From Deltaproteobacteria bacterium (GTDB lineage Bacteria; Desulfobacterota; GWC2-55-46; S146-73), in assembly GCA_015492355.1 (NCBI GenBank), contig WGFF01000282.1, forward strand, positions 1-5,125: a stretch of 5,125 nt of DNA, read 5' to 3'. Under the pieces are notes generated by a model. That model was not told where the DNA came from and ran no database searches. It saw only the letters and a list, made by a program, of their open reading frames with translations. Both the position numbers and the translations under genes were made by a program. Numbering within the stretch: position 1 is the first letter of the stretch; every line of letters starts with the position of its first letter. Shown piece after piece: positions 1-5,125 of the stretch.

Positions 1-522
1 CTTTTGAGGCTCCTTGCACCTGTACTTGTTTTCACAACGGATGAGGCATGGGGATTCATACCGGGAAAGAAAAAAGAAAGCGTCCATCTCACATCTATGC
101 CTGATGTAAAAACAGAATGGCTGGATGAGGGGCTCGAAGGGAAATGGGATACCATACTCGGGATAAAATCCGAAATATCCAAGGCTCTGGAGGTGGCAAG
201 AAAGGACAAAAAGATAGGTCATTCCTTGGATGCGAAGGTAACAGTGTATCCACCCGATAATCTGAGGGTACTCATAGAGAGGGAACTCCAGACCCTAAAG
301 GAGATACTCATCGTATCACAGATAGGCTCTGGGGATGGTGGTGAAAGGATGGATGTGGAGGATGGGATATACTATGAATCCGAAGAGATAAAAGGTCTCG
401 CTGTATCCGTAAGAAAGGCGGATGGCAGTAAGTGCGAGAGATGCTGGCATTACAGCACAACAGTGGGTAAGGATACAGCACACCCCACCATCTGCGAAAG
501 ATGTGTAGAGGCATTGCAATAA
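1..522 (+). CDS. ileS: Isoleucyl-tRNA synthetase, C-terminal part (5' end outside window)
   Basis: This is the end of a class I aminoacyl-tRNA synthetase that charges tRNA-Ile in the cytoplasm. The reading frame is open from base 1, so the start and the catalytic domain lie upstream of the window; about 173 residues remain. The first part (LLAPVLVFTTDEAW, then a segment ending ESVHLTSMPD) is the usual end of the anticodon-binding helical domain. The last 30 residues hold a zinc-finger motif of the form CxxC...CxxC, with Cys codons at 433, 442, 493 and 502 (CERC and CERC). In bacterial IleS enzymes this C-terminal zinc site is needed for aminoacylation. The sister enzymes ValRS and LeuRS do not normally end this way, which supports IleS. 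The stop TAA lies at 520..522 and the last 22 bases overlap lspA, so the two are probably co-transcribed and translationally coupled. No truncation or damage is visible. Confidence 0.95.
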   Translation, partial: LLRLLAPVLVFTTDEAWGFIPGKKKESVHLTSMPDVKTEWLDEGLEGKWDTILGIKSEISKALEVARKDKKIGHSLDAKVTVYPPDNLRVLIERELQTLKEILIVSQIGSGDGGERMDVEDGIYYESEEIKGLAVSVRKADGSKCERCWHYSTTVGKDTAHPTICERCVEALQ

Positions 523-980
523 AAGAGAGGCTCCTCATACCTATCATTACCATCCTTGTGGTAATCCTCCTCGATCAGATTACAAAGGCTATCATCATGG
601 GCTCCATGACCATTCATGAGACCATAGAGGTGATACCCGGGCTCTTCAATATCGTCCATGTAAGGAATCCAGGGGCAGCATTCGGTATACTTAAGGATGG
701 TGGGGGATGGAGGACACTCTTTCTTATAGGCATATCCATTACTGCCCTTGTTATCATAGTCATACTTATCGTCAATGCGGATGCACCCATGGTGCGTCTA
801 TCCCTTTCCCTCATAGCAGGCGGTGCAGGTGGGAATCTCATAGACAGGATAAGGTTCGGAGAGGTGGTGGACTTCATGGACTTCCACATAGGTACCTATC
901 ACTGGCCCGCCTTCAATGTGGCAGACTCTGTCATAACCATAGGGGTTGGTATGGCTATACTGCTCTTCTACAGAAGGTAA
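501..980 (+). CDS. lspA: Lipoprotein signal peptidase (signal peptidase II)
   Basis: This is an inner-membrane aspartyl protease that cleaves the signal peptide of prolipoproteins after diacylglyceryl modification of the conserved Cys. The 159 residues match the usual family length. Visible motifs are DQITK (Asp25) in the first membrane helix, RNPGAAFG (residues 55-62), GGNLIDR (catalytic Asp115) and FNVADS (catalytic Asp142); the catalytic pair is assigned by family pattern. Hydrophobic segments lie near residues 11-33, 72-93, 98-108 and 143-156, giving the four-helix layout of the family. The ATG at 501 is the only ATG, GTG or TTG in this frame before the first membrane helix. It lies inside the end of ileS (22-base overlap) and has only a weak Shine-Dalgarno (GCGAAAG directly upstream), so translation probably depends on ribosomes finishing ileS. 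The encoded N-terminus (MCRGIAIKER) is a few residues longer than in many homologues. Confidence 0.96.
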   Translation: MCRGIAIKERLLIPIITILVVILLDQITKAIIMGSMTIHETIEVIPGLFNIVHVRNPGAAFGILKDGGGWRTLFLIGISITALVIIVILIVNADAPMVRLSLSLIAGGAGGNLIDRIRFGEVVDFMDFHIGTYHWPAFNVADSVITIGVGMAILLFYRR

Positions 981-1026
981 TCAAGGGTTTGAAAAGGGCT
1001 CAGGGAAAGATACCACATGGAAGAGA

Positions 1027-1049
1027 GCCCAGGGTATTACAGGTTGGGC
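1027..1049. other. Weak hairpin in the gap between convergent genes
   Basis: The 87-base gap between the lspA stop and the end of the methyltransferase pseudogene holds no gene. Its best structure is a 5-bp stem GCCCA (1027..1031) / TGGGC (1045..1049) with a 13-base loop; GGGCTC (996..1001) and GAGCCC (1025..1030) could form a competing stem with a long loop. A bidirectional terminator is expected between convergent transcription units. However, no run of T follows on either strand, so this is not a convincing intrinsic terminator. Confidence 0.2.
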
Positions 1050-1067
1050 ACACCCTATCCCCTACCT

Positions 1068-1681
1068 TCACCTGAACAGTCTCGGTAGCAGTATGCCGGT
1101 ACGCTTCCTGTATAGGTCAAAACCCTCATACCACGAAAGAGACCTCTCCTTTCGCACCATGTTCCTCAGAAAAATAGCCCACCACCCATGCCAGAATCAC
1201 AACAAAAGGAAGCCAGTGCTGTACGATGACAGCAAATCCTGTGTATATCATTATCTCACCGAGGTAGCTGGGATTGCGTGTACGGCTGAACAGGCCATCC
1301 TGTATGGGGTCTTTTTTAAGACGAAGTGTGTAGTATTTCTGGGCATCACTGAAGGAACACACCGAATATAACCAAGGATATGGAGAGTGCAATAACAGGG
1401 AGAGAGGCTGTGATGTGATTGCTGATGAGTATGTACGGGGCTATGTAGTAGCCAGAAAGAGGTATGAACACGAACAGAATACCCCATATTAAGGGTAGTT
1501 GTTCATCGAATCTTCTGTCAGGATAAGTTCCATCCTTTATCAGCCAGAGTATGGAGTATGAACCATGGAGACTCAGATAGACGAACGCCTCTGTTGAATA
1601 GTTGTCAAAGTACCACATCAATCCCAGTACCACAGGGATGACCAATCCCTTGTGTAGATTTATTGCGTCCCTGACCCTCAT
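1068..1681 (-). pseudogene. Membrane-bound methyltransferase-like protein (ICMT/PEMT or DUF1295 type), two frameshifts
   Basis: Joined across two frame changes, this strand encodes about 203 residues of a multi-helix membrane protein, from ATG 1681 to TGA 1070..1068. Part one (1681 to about 1354) has hydrophobic segments such as LVIPVVLGLMWYF, LPLIWGILFVFIPL and LPVIALSISLVIFGVFL, then hits TGA at 1348. Part two continues in another frame as FSDAQKYYTLRLKK, GLFSRTRNPSYLGE and a long hydrophobic stretch. The RNPxYxGE signature resembles the cofactor-binding region of the isoprenylcysteine carboxyl methyltransferase / phospholipid methyltransferase superfamily and of the related steroid-reductase-like DUF1295 proteins. 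At a run of five A on the + strand (1170..1174) the frame changes again and gives a sensible tail, LRNMVRKERSLSWYEGF then YRKRTGILLPRLFR. Both shifts have the same sign: one base too many each, or two too few. True decay and assembly indels cannot be told apart here. It lies 69 bases after the regulator gene. The substrate is unknown. Confidence 0.8.
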
Positions 1682-1715
1682 TATCTCAGATGTTCCACCC
1701 CTTGTAGCAGGGCTC

Positions 1716-1730
1716 GACCCTTAAAGGGTC
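1716..1730. repeat. Short inverted repeat upstream of the methyltransferase pseudogene
   Basis: GACCCTTAAAGGGTC is a 7+1+7 inverted repeat centred at 1723, in the 69-base gap between the regulator stop and the pseudogene ATG. It could be a protein-binding site or a small hairpin (5-bp GACCC/GGGTC stem with a TTAAA loop) affecting read-through. The downstream T run is too short on the + strand and absent on the - strand, so it does not look like a standard terminator. The role is unknown. Confidence 0.5.
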
Positions 1731-1750
1731 TTTCACCGAAATCGATAGAT

Positions 1751-2494
1751 TCAGTGCTCCTCTATACCGAGCCTTTTTATCTCCTTTTTTATGAATTCGG
1801 CAAGTATCCTTCTGTCTTCCTCTGATATGGATGTGAACATTATACCGCATCCTCCAAAGAAGGTCCTGCTCTTGTCAGACTCTGTGGACCACCTGACAAT
1901 ACCCTTTATATCCATGAGTCTATTCGTACCCGGCAGTATAAACCTCAGCCGTACCATCGTGCCCGGCAGGAGAGCCACACGGGTGTGAAGAAAAAGCCCA
2001 GATGCACTTATATTGAGGAGATAGCCTGTATAGGTCTTATCACCCACAGAGAAGTCCACGGGCAGGGAGATGGGTATCCTCGGTTCTATCCTTTCCCTTG
2101 TCTTTTCAGGGAAAAGGAGCCTGTTTACACGGTATATAATCTGTTCAGGTGTGAACCCCTTGGTTATGAGTCCTGTTGCACCGAGTTCCTTTATGCGCTC
2201 GATTACCTGTGTAGGCTCATAGACACCTGTAACAGCCAGCACCGGGAACTTTCCTCTGTAGCCGTTTTCATTGAGCCACTTCAGCACACCGAAGCCATCA
2301 ATATTGGGCATCTGAAGGTCCAGTATGAGCAGGTCTATACCATTGGGGTCTATCCTCAGTTCATTTATCACCTCCTTACCATCCCTTGCGAACCTCACCC
2401 TGTGACCCGCCTCAACAAGGATATCGCTCAACTTTATCCTGAAAAAGACACTGTCATCGGCAACGAGTATGTTCTTTGAATTCTTGGTTATCAT
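1751..2494 (-). CDS. Response regulator with receiver (REC) and PilZ c-di-GMP-binding domains
   Basis: A 247-residue cytoplasmic two-domain regulator. Residues 7-127 form a CheY-like receiver: acidic pair Asp13-Asp14 (NILVADDS), phospho-acceptor Asp59 (LLILDLQMPNIDGF), Thr89 (VLAVTG) and Lys112 (LITKGF), so every residue needed for phosphorylation and switching is present. Residues about 131-245 form a PilZ domain with both halves of the c-di-GMP motif intact: RxxxR at Arg135-Arg139 (RIEPR) and NxSxxG at Asn161-Gly166 (NISASG), followed by the strand GGCGIMF. By family knowledge it should bind c-di-GMP and receive phosphate from a histidine kinase not encoded here. It has no DNA-binding or enzymatic output domain, so it probably acts by protein contact, for example on motility or surface structures (inference). 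ATG 2494 is chosen because it sits just before the receiver and has AAGGGGA at 2503..2497, though the spacing is short. An in-frame GTG at 2581 would add 29 low-complexity residues and is less likely. Confidence 0.9.
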   Translation of the reverse strand: MITKNSKNILVADDSVFFRIKLSDILVEAGHRVRFARDGKEVINELRIDPNGIDLLILDLQMPNIDGFGVLKWLNENGYRGKFPVLAVTGVYEPTQVIERIKELGATGLITKGFTPEQIIYRVNRLLFPEKTRERIEPRIPISLPVDFSVGDKTYTGYLLNISASGLFLHTRVALLPGTMVRLRFILPGTNRLMDIKGIVRWSTESDKSRTFFGGCGIMFTSISEEDRRILAEFIKKEIKRLGIEEH

Positions 2495-2611
2495 CTTCCC
2501 CTTATCCAAAGAGACATTAAAGGAGCCATCCCGTGAGGAACTGGGAGATGAAAAGGAACAGACTAATATCATCCAGGCCACCTCAAAAATTTCCCCATCT
2601 CCTTCCTGCTT

Positions 2612-2689
2612 TCATCCAAGGAGACTCTCCAGGTGTCTGAGGTGTCTTTCAAAGGGGAAAATCCAGAAGAAAGGAACCCTTTTCGGCAG
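2612..2689 (-). other. Possible 25-codon small ORF with CTG start after a perfect Shine-Dalgarno
   Basis: Starting at CTG 2689, five bases after GGAGG, this frame reads about 25 codons (PKRVPFFWIFPF, then ERHLRHLESLLG) to TGA at 2614..2612. The encoded peptide is aromatic and basic, like some leader peptides, but CTG starts are rare and I know no homologue. The same strand holds a second frame from TTG 2650 (KDTSDTWRVSLDESRKEMGK and on) to TGA 2569, without a clear ribosome site. Neither can be called a gene from sequence alone. Confidence 0.15.
2631..2647. repeat. Tandem 8-base direct repeat
   Basis: AGGTGTCT occurs at 2631..2638 and 2640..2647 with one base between, a 9-base period; the - strand reads AGACACCT twice. 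It directly adjoins the near-palindrome GGAGACTCTCC (2620..2630). It could be a pair of half-sites for a regulator in the leader, or chance. Confidence 0.4.
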
Positions 2690-2742
2690 TTAAACCTCCT
2701 TCATTCCCTCCATGTAACAAAGTATATACTCAAAATCCAGAA
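2658..2742. repeat. Spaced 11-base direct repeat in the promoter and leader
   Basis: AAAATCCAGAA (TTCTGGATTTT on the - strand) occurs exactly at 2732..2742 and 2658..2668, 74 bases apart. The first copy fills most of the spacer of the predicted promoter and the second lies in the leader. The arrangement would suit an operator pair, but no partner protein is indicated. Confidence 0.4.
2694..2701 (-). promoter_or_regulatory. Orphan perfect Shine-Dalgarno
   Basis: On the - strand this reads AAGGAGGT, the full complement of the usual 16S rRNA 3' end. It lies about 12 bases downstream of the predicted transcription start, but no ATG, GTG or TTG follows at normal spacing; the only near candidate is CTG at 2689. 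The short frame that runs through it (ATG 2713, MEGMKEV) stops at 2692..2690. Confidence 0.45.
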
Positions 2743-2748
2743 CGTCAA
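2721..2748 (-). promoter_or_regulatory. Predicted sigma70-type promoter for the response regulator
   Basis: On the - strand, TTGACG (2748..2743, five of six bases of the TTGACA consensus) is followed after 16 bases by TATACT (2726..2721, five of six of TATAAT). The -35 box overlaps the TGA stop of topA. The -10 box lies in the perfect 10-base palindrome AGTATATACT (2721..2730). Transcription would begin near 2714 and run into the REC-PilZ gene and the methyltransferase remnant. The promoter is judged by eye only. Confidence 0.55.
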
Positions 2749-4880
2749 TCTTTCTTGGGGAGTTTCCAGGTGGCGTATTTACATTTTGGGAAGTTTGAAC
2801 AACTGTAGAATATCTTGCCCTGTCTTGTCCTGCGTTCCACGAGTTCACCATCACATCCTTCGTTCTGACACTTGATACCAGTGGAAACAGGCTGGGTGGT
2901 CTTACACTCTGGATAGTTCGAACAGGCAAGGAACTTACCGTATCTACCCCTTTTCATCACCATCGGACTTCCGCACGCAGGACATGTACCGTATACCTCC
3001 TCCTGTCTTTCCTTCACCACTATCTGTCCTTTCTCATCCGTGGTGAAGTCCTTGGTGTTCTTGCATTCTGGGAAACCAGGGCAGGCAAGGAACTTACCAT
3101 TCCTTCCCCATCTTATGACCATCTTCTTACCGCACAGTTCACAGGTAATATCAGTGACTATCTCCTCCTTCACATTCTTCATCTGCACCTTTGCCCTTTC
3201 AAGGCTCTCTTTGAAAGGACCGTAAAACTCCCTCATCGCTCCGAGCCAGTCGAGCTTACCCTCCTCTATCCTGTCGAGCTCCTCCTCCATGTGGGCTGTA
3301 AAACCCACATCGAATATTTCAGGAAAACTCTTCACAAGAAGGTCTGTTACGAGGAATCCGAGCTCAGTTGGTTTGAGCTGGGTCTTTTCCTTTACCACAT
3401 AGCCCCTTTCCTGTATGGTGGAGAGTATGGCTGCATAGGTGGAAGGTCTGCCTATACCCTTCTCCTCCAGTTCCTTTACAAGGCTTGCCTCTGTGAACCT
3501 CGGTGGGGGCTGTGTGAAGTGCTGTTGCGGTGTAAGGGAAAGGAGCTTGAGCAGTGTACCCTTGCTCACATCGGGCAGGCGCTCTTCCTTTTCTGCCTCT
3601 TCCTCGTCCCTGCCCTCTGTATAGAGTACCGTAAAACCCGGAAACCTGAGGACCGAGCCCGTTGCAACAAAGAGATATTTCTTTGCCTCTATATTGACCC
3701 TTGTCTGATCGAAGACCGCAGGGCTCATCTGACAGGCTATAAACCTCTTCCATATCAGTTCATATAGCCTCCACTGATCCCTTGTAAGGTAAGGCTTTAC
3801 CGTATCAGGTGTGTATTTGATATAGGTGGGTCTTATTGCCTCGTGGGCATCCTGGACACCCTTTTTGTTGCGATATACGTTTGGTTTTGGGGGCAGGAAT
3901 TGCTCCCCGTAGTTGTTCTTTATGAAAGACCTTGCACCTTCTACAGCCTCCTGCGCTATCCTGGTGGAATCTGTCCTCATGTAGGTTATAAGTCCCACTG
4001 GACCTTCCTCGCCGAGGTCAACGCCTTCGTAGAGTTGCTGGGCAAGCATCATGGTCTTTTTTGCTGTAAAGCCGAGTTTCCTTGAGGCATCCTGCTGTAG
4101 TTTACTGGTTGTGAACGGTGGGGATGGGTTCCGCCTTCTCTCCTTTCTTTCCACATCCACCACAGTGAAACTACTTCCCTTGAGTTCATCGACTATTGCA
4201 CGGGCAACCTTCTCTGTTTTTATCTCTATCTTCTTGTTGTTCTTCTTTACGAGCCTCGCCTTGAATGTGGCGCCATCTTCGGGTATTTCGAGTTCTGCGG
4301 TAATCGTCCAGTATTCCTGTGGTACGAAATTGAGTATCTCCCGTTCCCTCTCGCAGATGAGCCTTACCGCCACTGACTGGACCCTGCCCGCACTGAGCCC
4401 CCTTCTTACCTTCTCCCACAGAAGGGGGCTTACCTGATAGCCCACGAGTCTATCTAAGATGCGTCTTGCCAGCTGGGCATCGACCTTGTTCCTGTCAAGG
4501 GTTGTGGGATGCTCTATCGCCTCCTTCACACCCTTCTCTGTAATCTCGTTGAAGAGTACCCTAAGGACCTTCTTCTTGTCCTTGTCTATCTCCTCTGCTA
4601 TGTGCCATGCTATAGCCTCGCCCTCCCTGTCAGGGTCTGGACCGAGATATATCCTATCTGCCTCCTTGCCTGCCTTCCTGAGTTCTGCAATGGTCTTTGC
4701 CTCGCCTTTTATGGTCACATAGTGGGGCTTGAAATCGTTGTTTATGTCCACACCGAGTCTACTCTTCGGCAGGTCTTTTATATGTCCCACCGAAGCCAGC
4801 ACCCTGAACCCCTTGCCAAGAAACTTGTTTATCGTACGTGCCTTTGCAGGAGACTCCACTATTACGAGCGACTTACCCAT
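2745..4880 (-). CDS. topA: DNA topoisomerase I (type IA), three C-terminal zinc ribbons
   Basis: This enzyme relaxes negatively supercoiled DNA by cutting and passing one strand through a 5'-phosphotyrosine link. The 711 residues are in the usual bacterial range. The N-terminal Toprim domain shows SLVIVESPAKA (Glu9) and GPDPDREGEA (Asp82, Asp84, Glu86, the metal-binding acidic residues). The DNA-binding region shows GLSAGRVQSVAVRLI near residues 161-175. The active site is GLITYMRTDSTRI with Tyr300 as nucleophile and Arg302 beside it. GIGRPSTYAAI lies near 475-485. The tail carries three zinc ribbons: Cys580/583/600/606, Cys633/636/653/659 and Cys671/676/694/700, the last with CxxxxC spacing. 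ATG 4880 is chosen over an in-frame GTG at 4889 because GAGGTG (4892..4887) is correctly spaced before it. It begins 2 bases after the dprA stop, so translation is probably coupled. All catalytic residues are present; nothing suggests reverse gyrase or topoisomerase III. Confidence 0.97.
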   Translation of the reverse strand: MGKSLVIVESPAKARTINKFLGKGFRVLASVGHIKDLPKSRLGVDINNDFKPHYVTIKGEAKTIAELRKAGKEADRIYLGPDPDREGEAIAWHIAEEIDKDKKKVLRVLFNEITEKGVKEAIEHPTTLDRNKVDAQLARRILDRLVGYQVSPLLWEKVRRGLSAGRVQSVAVRLICEREREILNFVPQEYWTITAELEIPEDGATFKARLVKKNNKKIEIKTEKVARAIVDELKGSSFTVVDVERKERRRNPSPPFTTSKLQQDASRKLGFTAKKTMMLAQQLYEGVDLGEEGPVGLITYMRTDSTRIAQEAVEGARSFIKNNYGEQFLPPKPNVYRNKKGVQDAHEAIRPTYIKYTPDTVKPYLTRDQWRLYELIWKRFIACQMSPAVFDQTRVNIEAKKYLFVATGSVLRFPGFTVLYTEGRDEEEAEKEERLPDVSKGTLLKLLSLTPQQHFTQPPPRFTEASLVKELEEKGIGRPSTYAAILSTIQERGYVVKEKTQLKPTELGFLVTDLLVKSFPEIFDVGFTAHMEEELDRIEEGKLDWLGAMREFYGPFKESLERAKVQMKNVKEEIVTDITCELCGKKMVIRWGRNGKFLACPGFPECKNTKDFTTDEKGQIVVKERQEEVYGTCPACGSPMVMKRGRYGKFLACSNYPECKTTQPVSTGIKCQNEGCDGELVERRTRQGKIFYSCSNFPKCKYATWKLPKKD
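4396..4430. repeat. 11-bp perfect inverted repeat inside topA
   Basis: AGCCCCCTTCT (4396..4406) and AGAAGGGGGCT (4420..4430) are exact reverse complements separated by 13 bases. In the topA mRNA this would be a GC-rich hairpin with a 13-base loop. The arms encode SPLL and RRGL on either side of WEKV, a conserved segment just before GLSAGRVQ, so protein constraint may explain part of it. No T run follows on the topA strand, so it is not an intrinsic terminator. Confidence 0.6.
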
Positions 4881-4882
4881 TA

Positions 4883-5125
4883 TCAACACCTCGTTCCTTT
4901 CCTGTGCTTCAGGGTAAAATACTTGCCATGATGCTGTTCCACAAGACCCTTCAACTCCATATCGAGGAGTAAGGCAGATACCCTGCCAGGGGGAAGACCT
5001 GTATCCTTTATTATAACGTCTATATGTACGGGACCATCTTCGAGCAGACGGAGTATATGCCCGTCCACACTGTCACTGCTACTTGGGGCGGTGCTGACCT
5101 CATCTGCAGGTGCCACATCCAGCCC
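4883..5125 (-). CDS. dprA: DNA processing protein DprA, C-terminal winged-helix domain (5' end outside window)
   Basis: The frame is open to the right edge, so only the last 80 residues are seen; the Rossmann-like ssDNA/RecA-binding domain lies outside. The residues from GHILRLLEDGPVHIDVII through TGLPPGRVSALLLDMELKGL to GKYFTL fit the winged-helix module found at the end of many DprA proteins (a recognition-helix-like LPPGRVSALLLDMELKGLV followed by a short beta wing). DprA loads RecA on incoming single-stranded DNA during natural transformation. Before the module is a low-complexity Ser/Ala/Asp linker (STAPSSSDSVDG). The stop TGA is 4885..4883, two bases before the topA ATG; dprA followed by topA is a very common order and supports the call. 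A GTG at 5116 is present but is internal, not a start. The domain alone is a generic DNA-binding fold, so the name rests partly on context. Confidence 0.87.
   Translation of the reverse strand, partial: GLDVAPADEVSTAPSSSDSVDGHILRLLEDGPVHIDVIIKDTGLPPGRVSALLLDMELKGLVEQHHGKYFTLKHRKGTRC
4887..4892 (-). promoter_or_regulatory. Ribosome binding site of topA
   Basis: GAGGTG on the - strand ends 6 bases before ATG 4880 and lies inside the last codons of dprA. It decides the topA start in favour of 4880 and against the upstream GTG at 4889, which falls within the site itself. Confidence 0.7.

Larger units (their letters stand above)
2495..2714 (-). other. Long leader between the predicted promoter and the response regulator
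   Basis: About 220 bases would be transcribed before the regulator start codon if the promoter at 2721..2748 is used. No known gene is recognised here. Visible contents are a perfect Shine-Dalgarno with no ordinary start codon (2701..2694), the second copy of an 11-base repeat, a tandem 8-base repeat (2631..2647), the near-palindrome GGAGACTCTCC (2620..2630), and a frame open from 2700 to the stop at 2569 without ATG or GTG until near its end. I looked for the conserved GGCAAACC-type core of c-di-GMP-I riboswitches and did not find it. It may be a structured leader, a decayed small gene, or plain spacer. Confidence 0.4.

Noticed and set aside
996..1030. GGGCTC/GAGCCC stem as the lspA terminator
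   Set aside because: The loop is 23 bases and no T run follows the second arm, so it does not meet the form of an intrinsic terminator.
1346..1354. Programmed +1 frameshift at CTT-CAG-TGA
   Set aside because: It resembles the prfB-type CTT site only loosely, and a second independent shift in the same gene makes decay or sequence error more likely.
946..1371. 141-residue + strand frame after lspA
   Set aside because: It is antisense to the methyltransferase remnant, begins inside lspA, has no recognisable domain and has unlikely composition.
1126..1392. Separate 88-residue - strand gene
   Set aside because: Its start lies inside the upstream frame and its content continues the same methyltransferase-like protein; it is the middle piece of the frameshifted gene, and its last residues are out-of-frame sequence.
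2495..2581. Extended N-terminus of the response regulator from GTG 2581
   Set aside because: The extra 29 residues are Ser-rich and unlike a receiver N-terminus; ATG 2494 sits directly before the receiver and has a G-rich ribosome site.
2495..2714. c-di-GMP riboswitch in the leader, suggested by the PilZ gene downstream
   Set aside because: I could not find the conserved core sequences of the GEMM class by eye; a covariance-model search would be needed to revive the idea.
3291..3767. 158-residue + strand frame, and similar long + strand frames at 4051..4437 and 4509..4931
   Set aside because: All are antisense to topA, which is clearly the real gene by conserved motifs; these are shadows of its codon pattern.

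Overview
The window is a stretch of ordinary bacterial housekeeping chromosome with two convergent gene groups. On the + strand, the 3' end of ileS (1..522) overlaps lspA (501..980). On the - strand, reading from the right edge leftwards, come the 3' end of dprA (5125..4883), topA (4880..2745), a leader of about 220 bases preceded by a good sigma70-type promoter, a REC-PilZ response regulator (2494..1751), and a membrane methyltransferase-like gene broken by two frameshifts (1681..1068). The two groups meet tail to tail in an 87-base gap at 981..1067.

The organism is a bacterium. The Arg codons AGG/AGA and the Ile codon ATA are heavily used in every gene, and base composition looks near 50% GC. 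Zinc-containing IleS, LspA, a TopA with three C-terminal zinc ribbons and a dprA-topA pair are compatible with a Nitrospirota or Thermodesulfobacteriota-like Gram-negative lineage. That placement is a weak inference from codon use and gene content, with no marker that settles it.

How the genes relate: ileS-lspA is a widely seen pair (Ile-tRNA synthesis and lipoprotein signal peptide removal), joined here by a 22-base overlap in which the last zinc-ligand codon of IleS shares bases with the LspA start codon. dprA-topA is another common pair (uptake of transforming DNA and relaxation of negative supercoils), separated by 2 bases. The response regulator combines an intact phospho-receiver with an intact c-di-GMP-binding PilZ motif, so it probably joins a phosphorelay to c-di-GMP signalling. 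It appears to have its own promoter, whose -35 box overlaps the topA stop codon.

I see no mobile element, CRISPR array, tRNA or rRNA, and no clearly novel multi-gene system. The points most worth a second look are the promoter and long leader between topA and the regulator (with a perfect but orphan Shine-Dalgarno and short repeats), the doubly frameshifted methyltransferase, and an 11-bp perfect inverted repeat inside topA.
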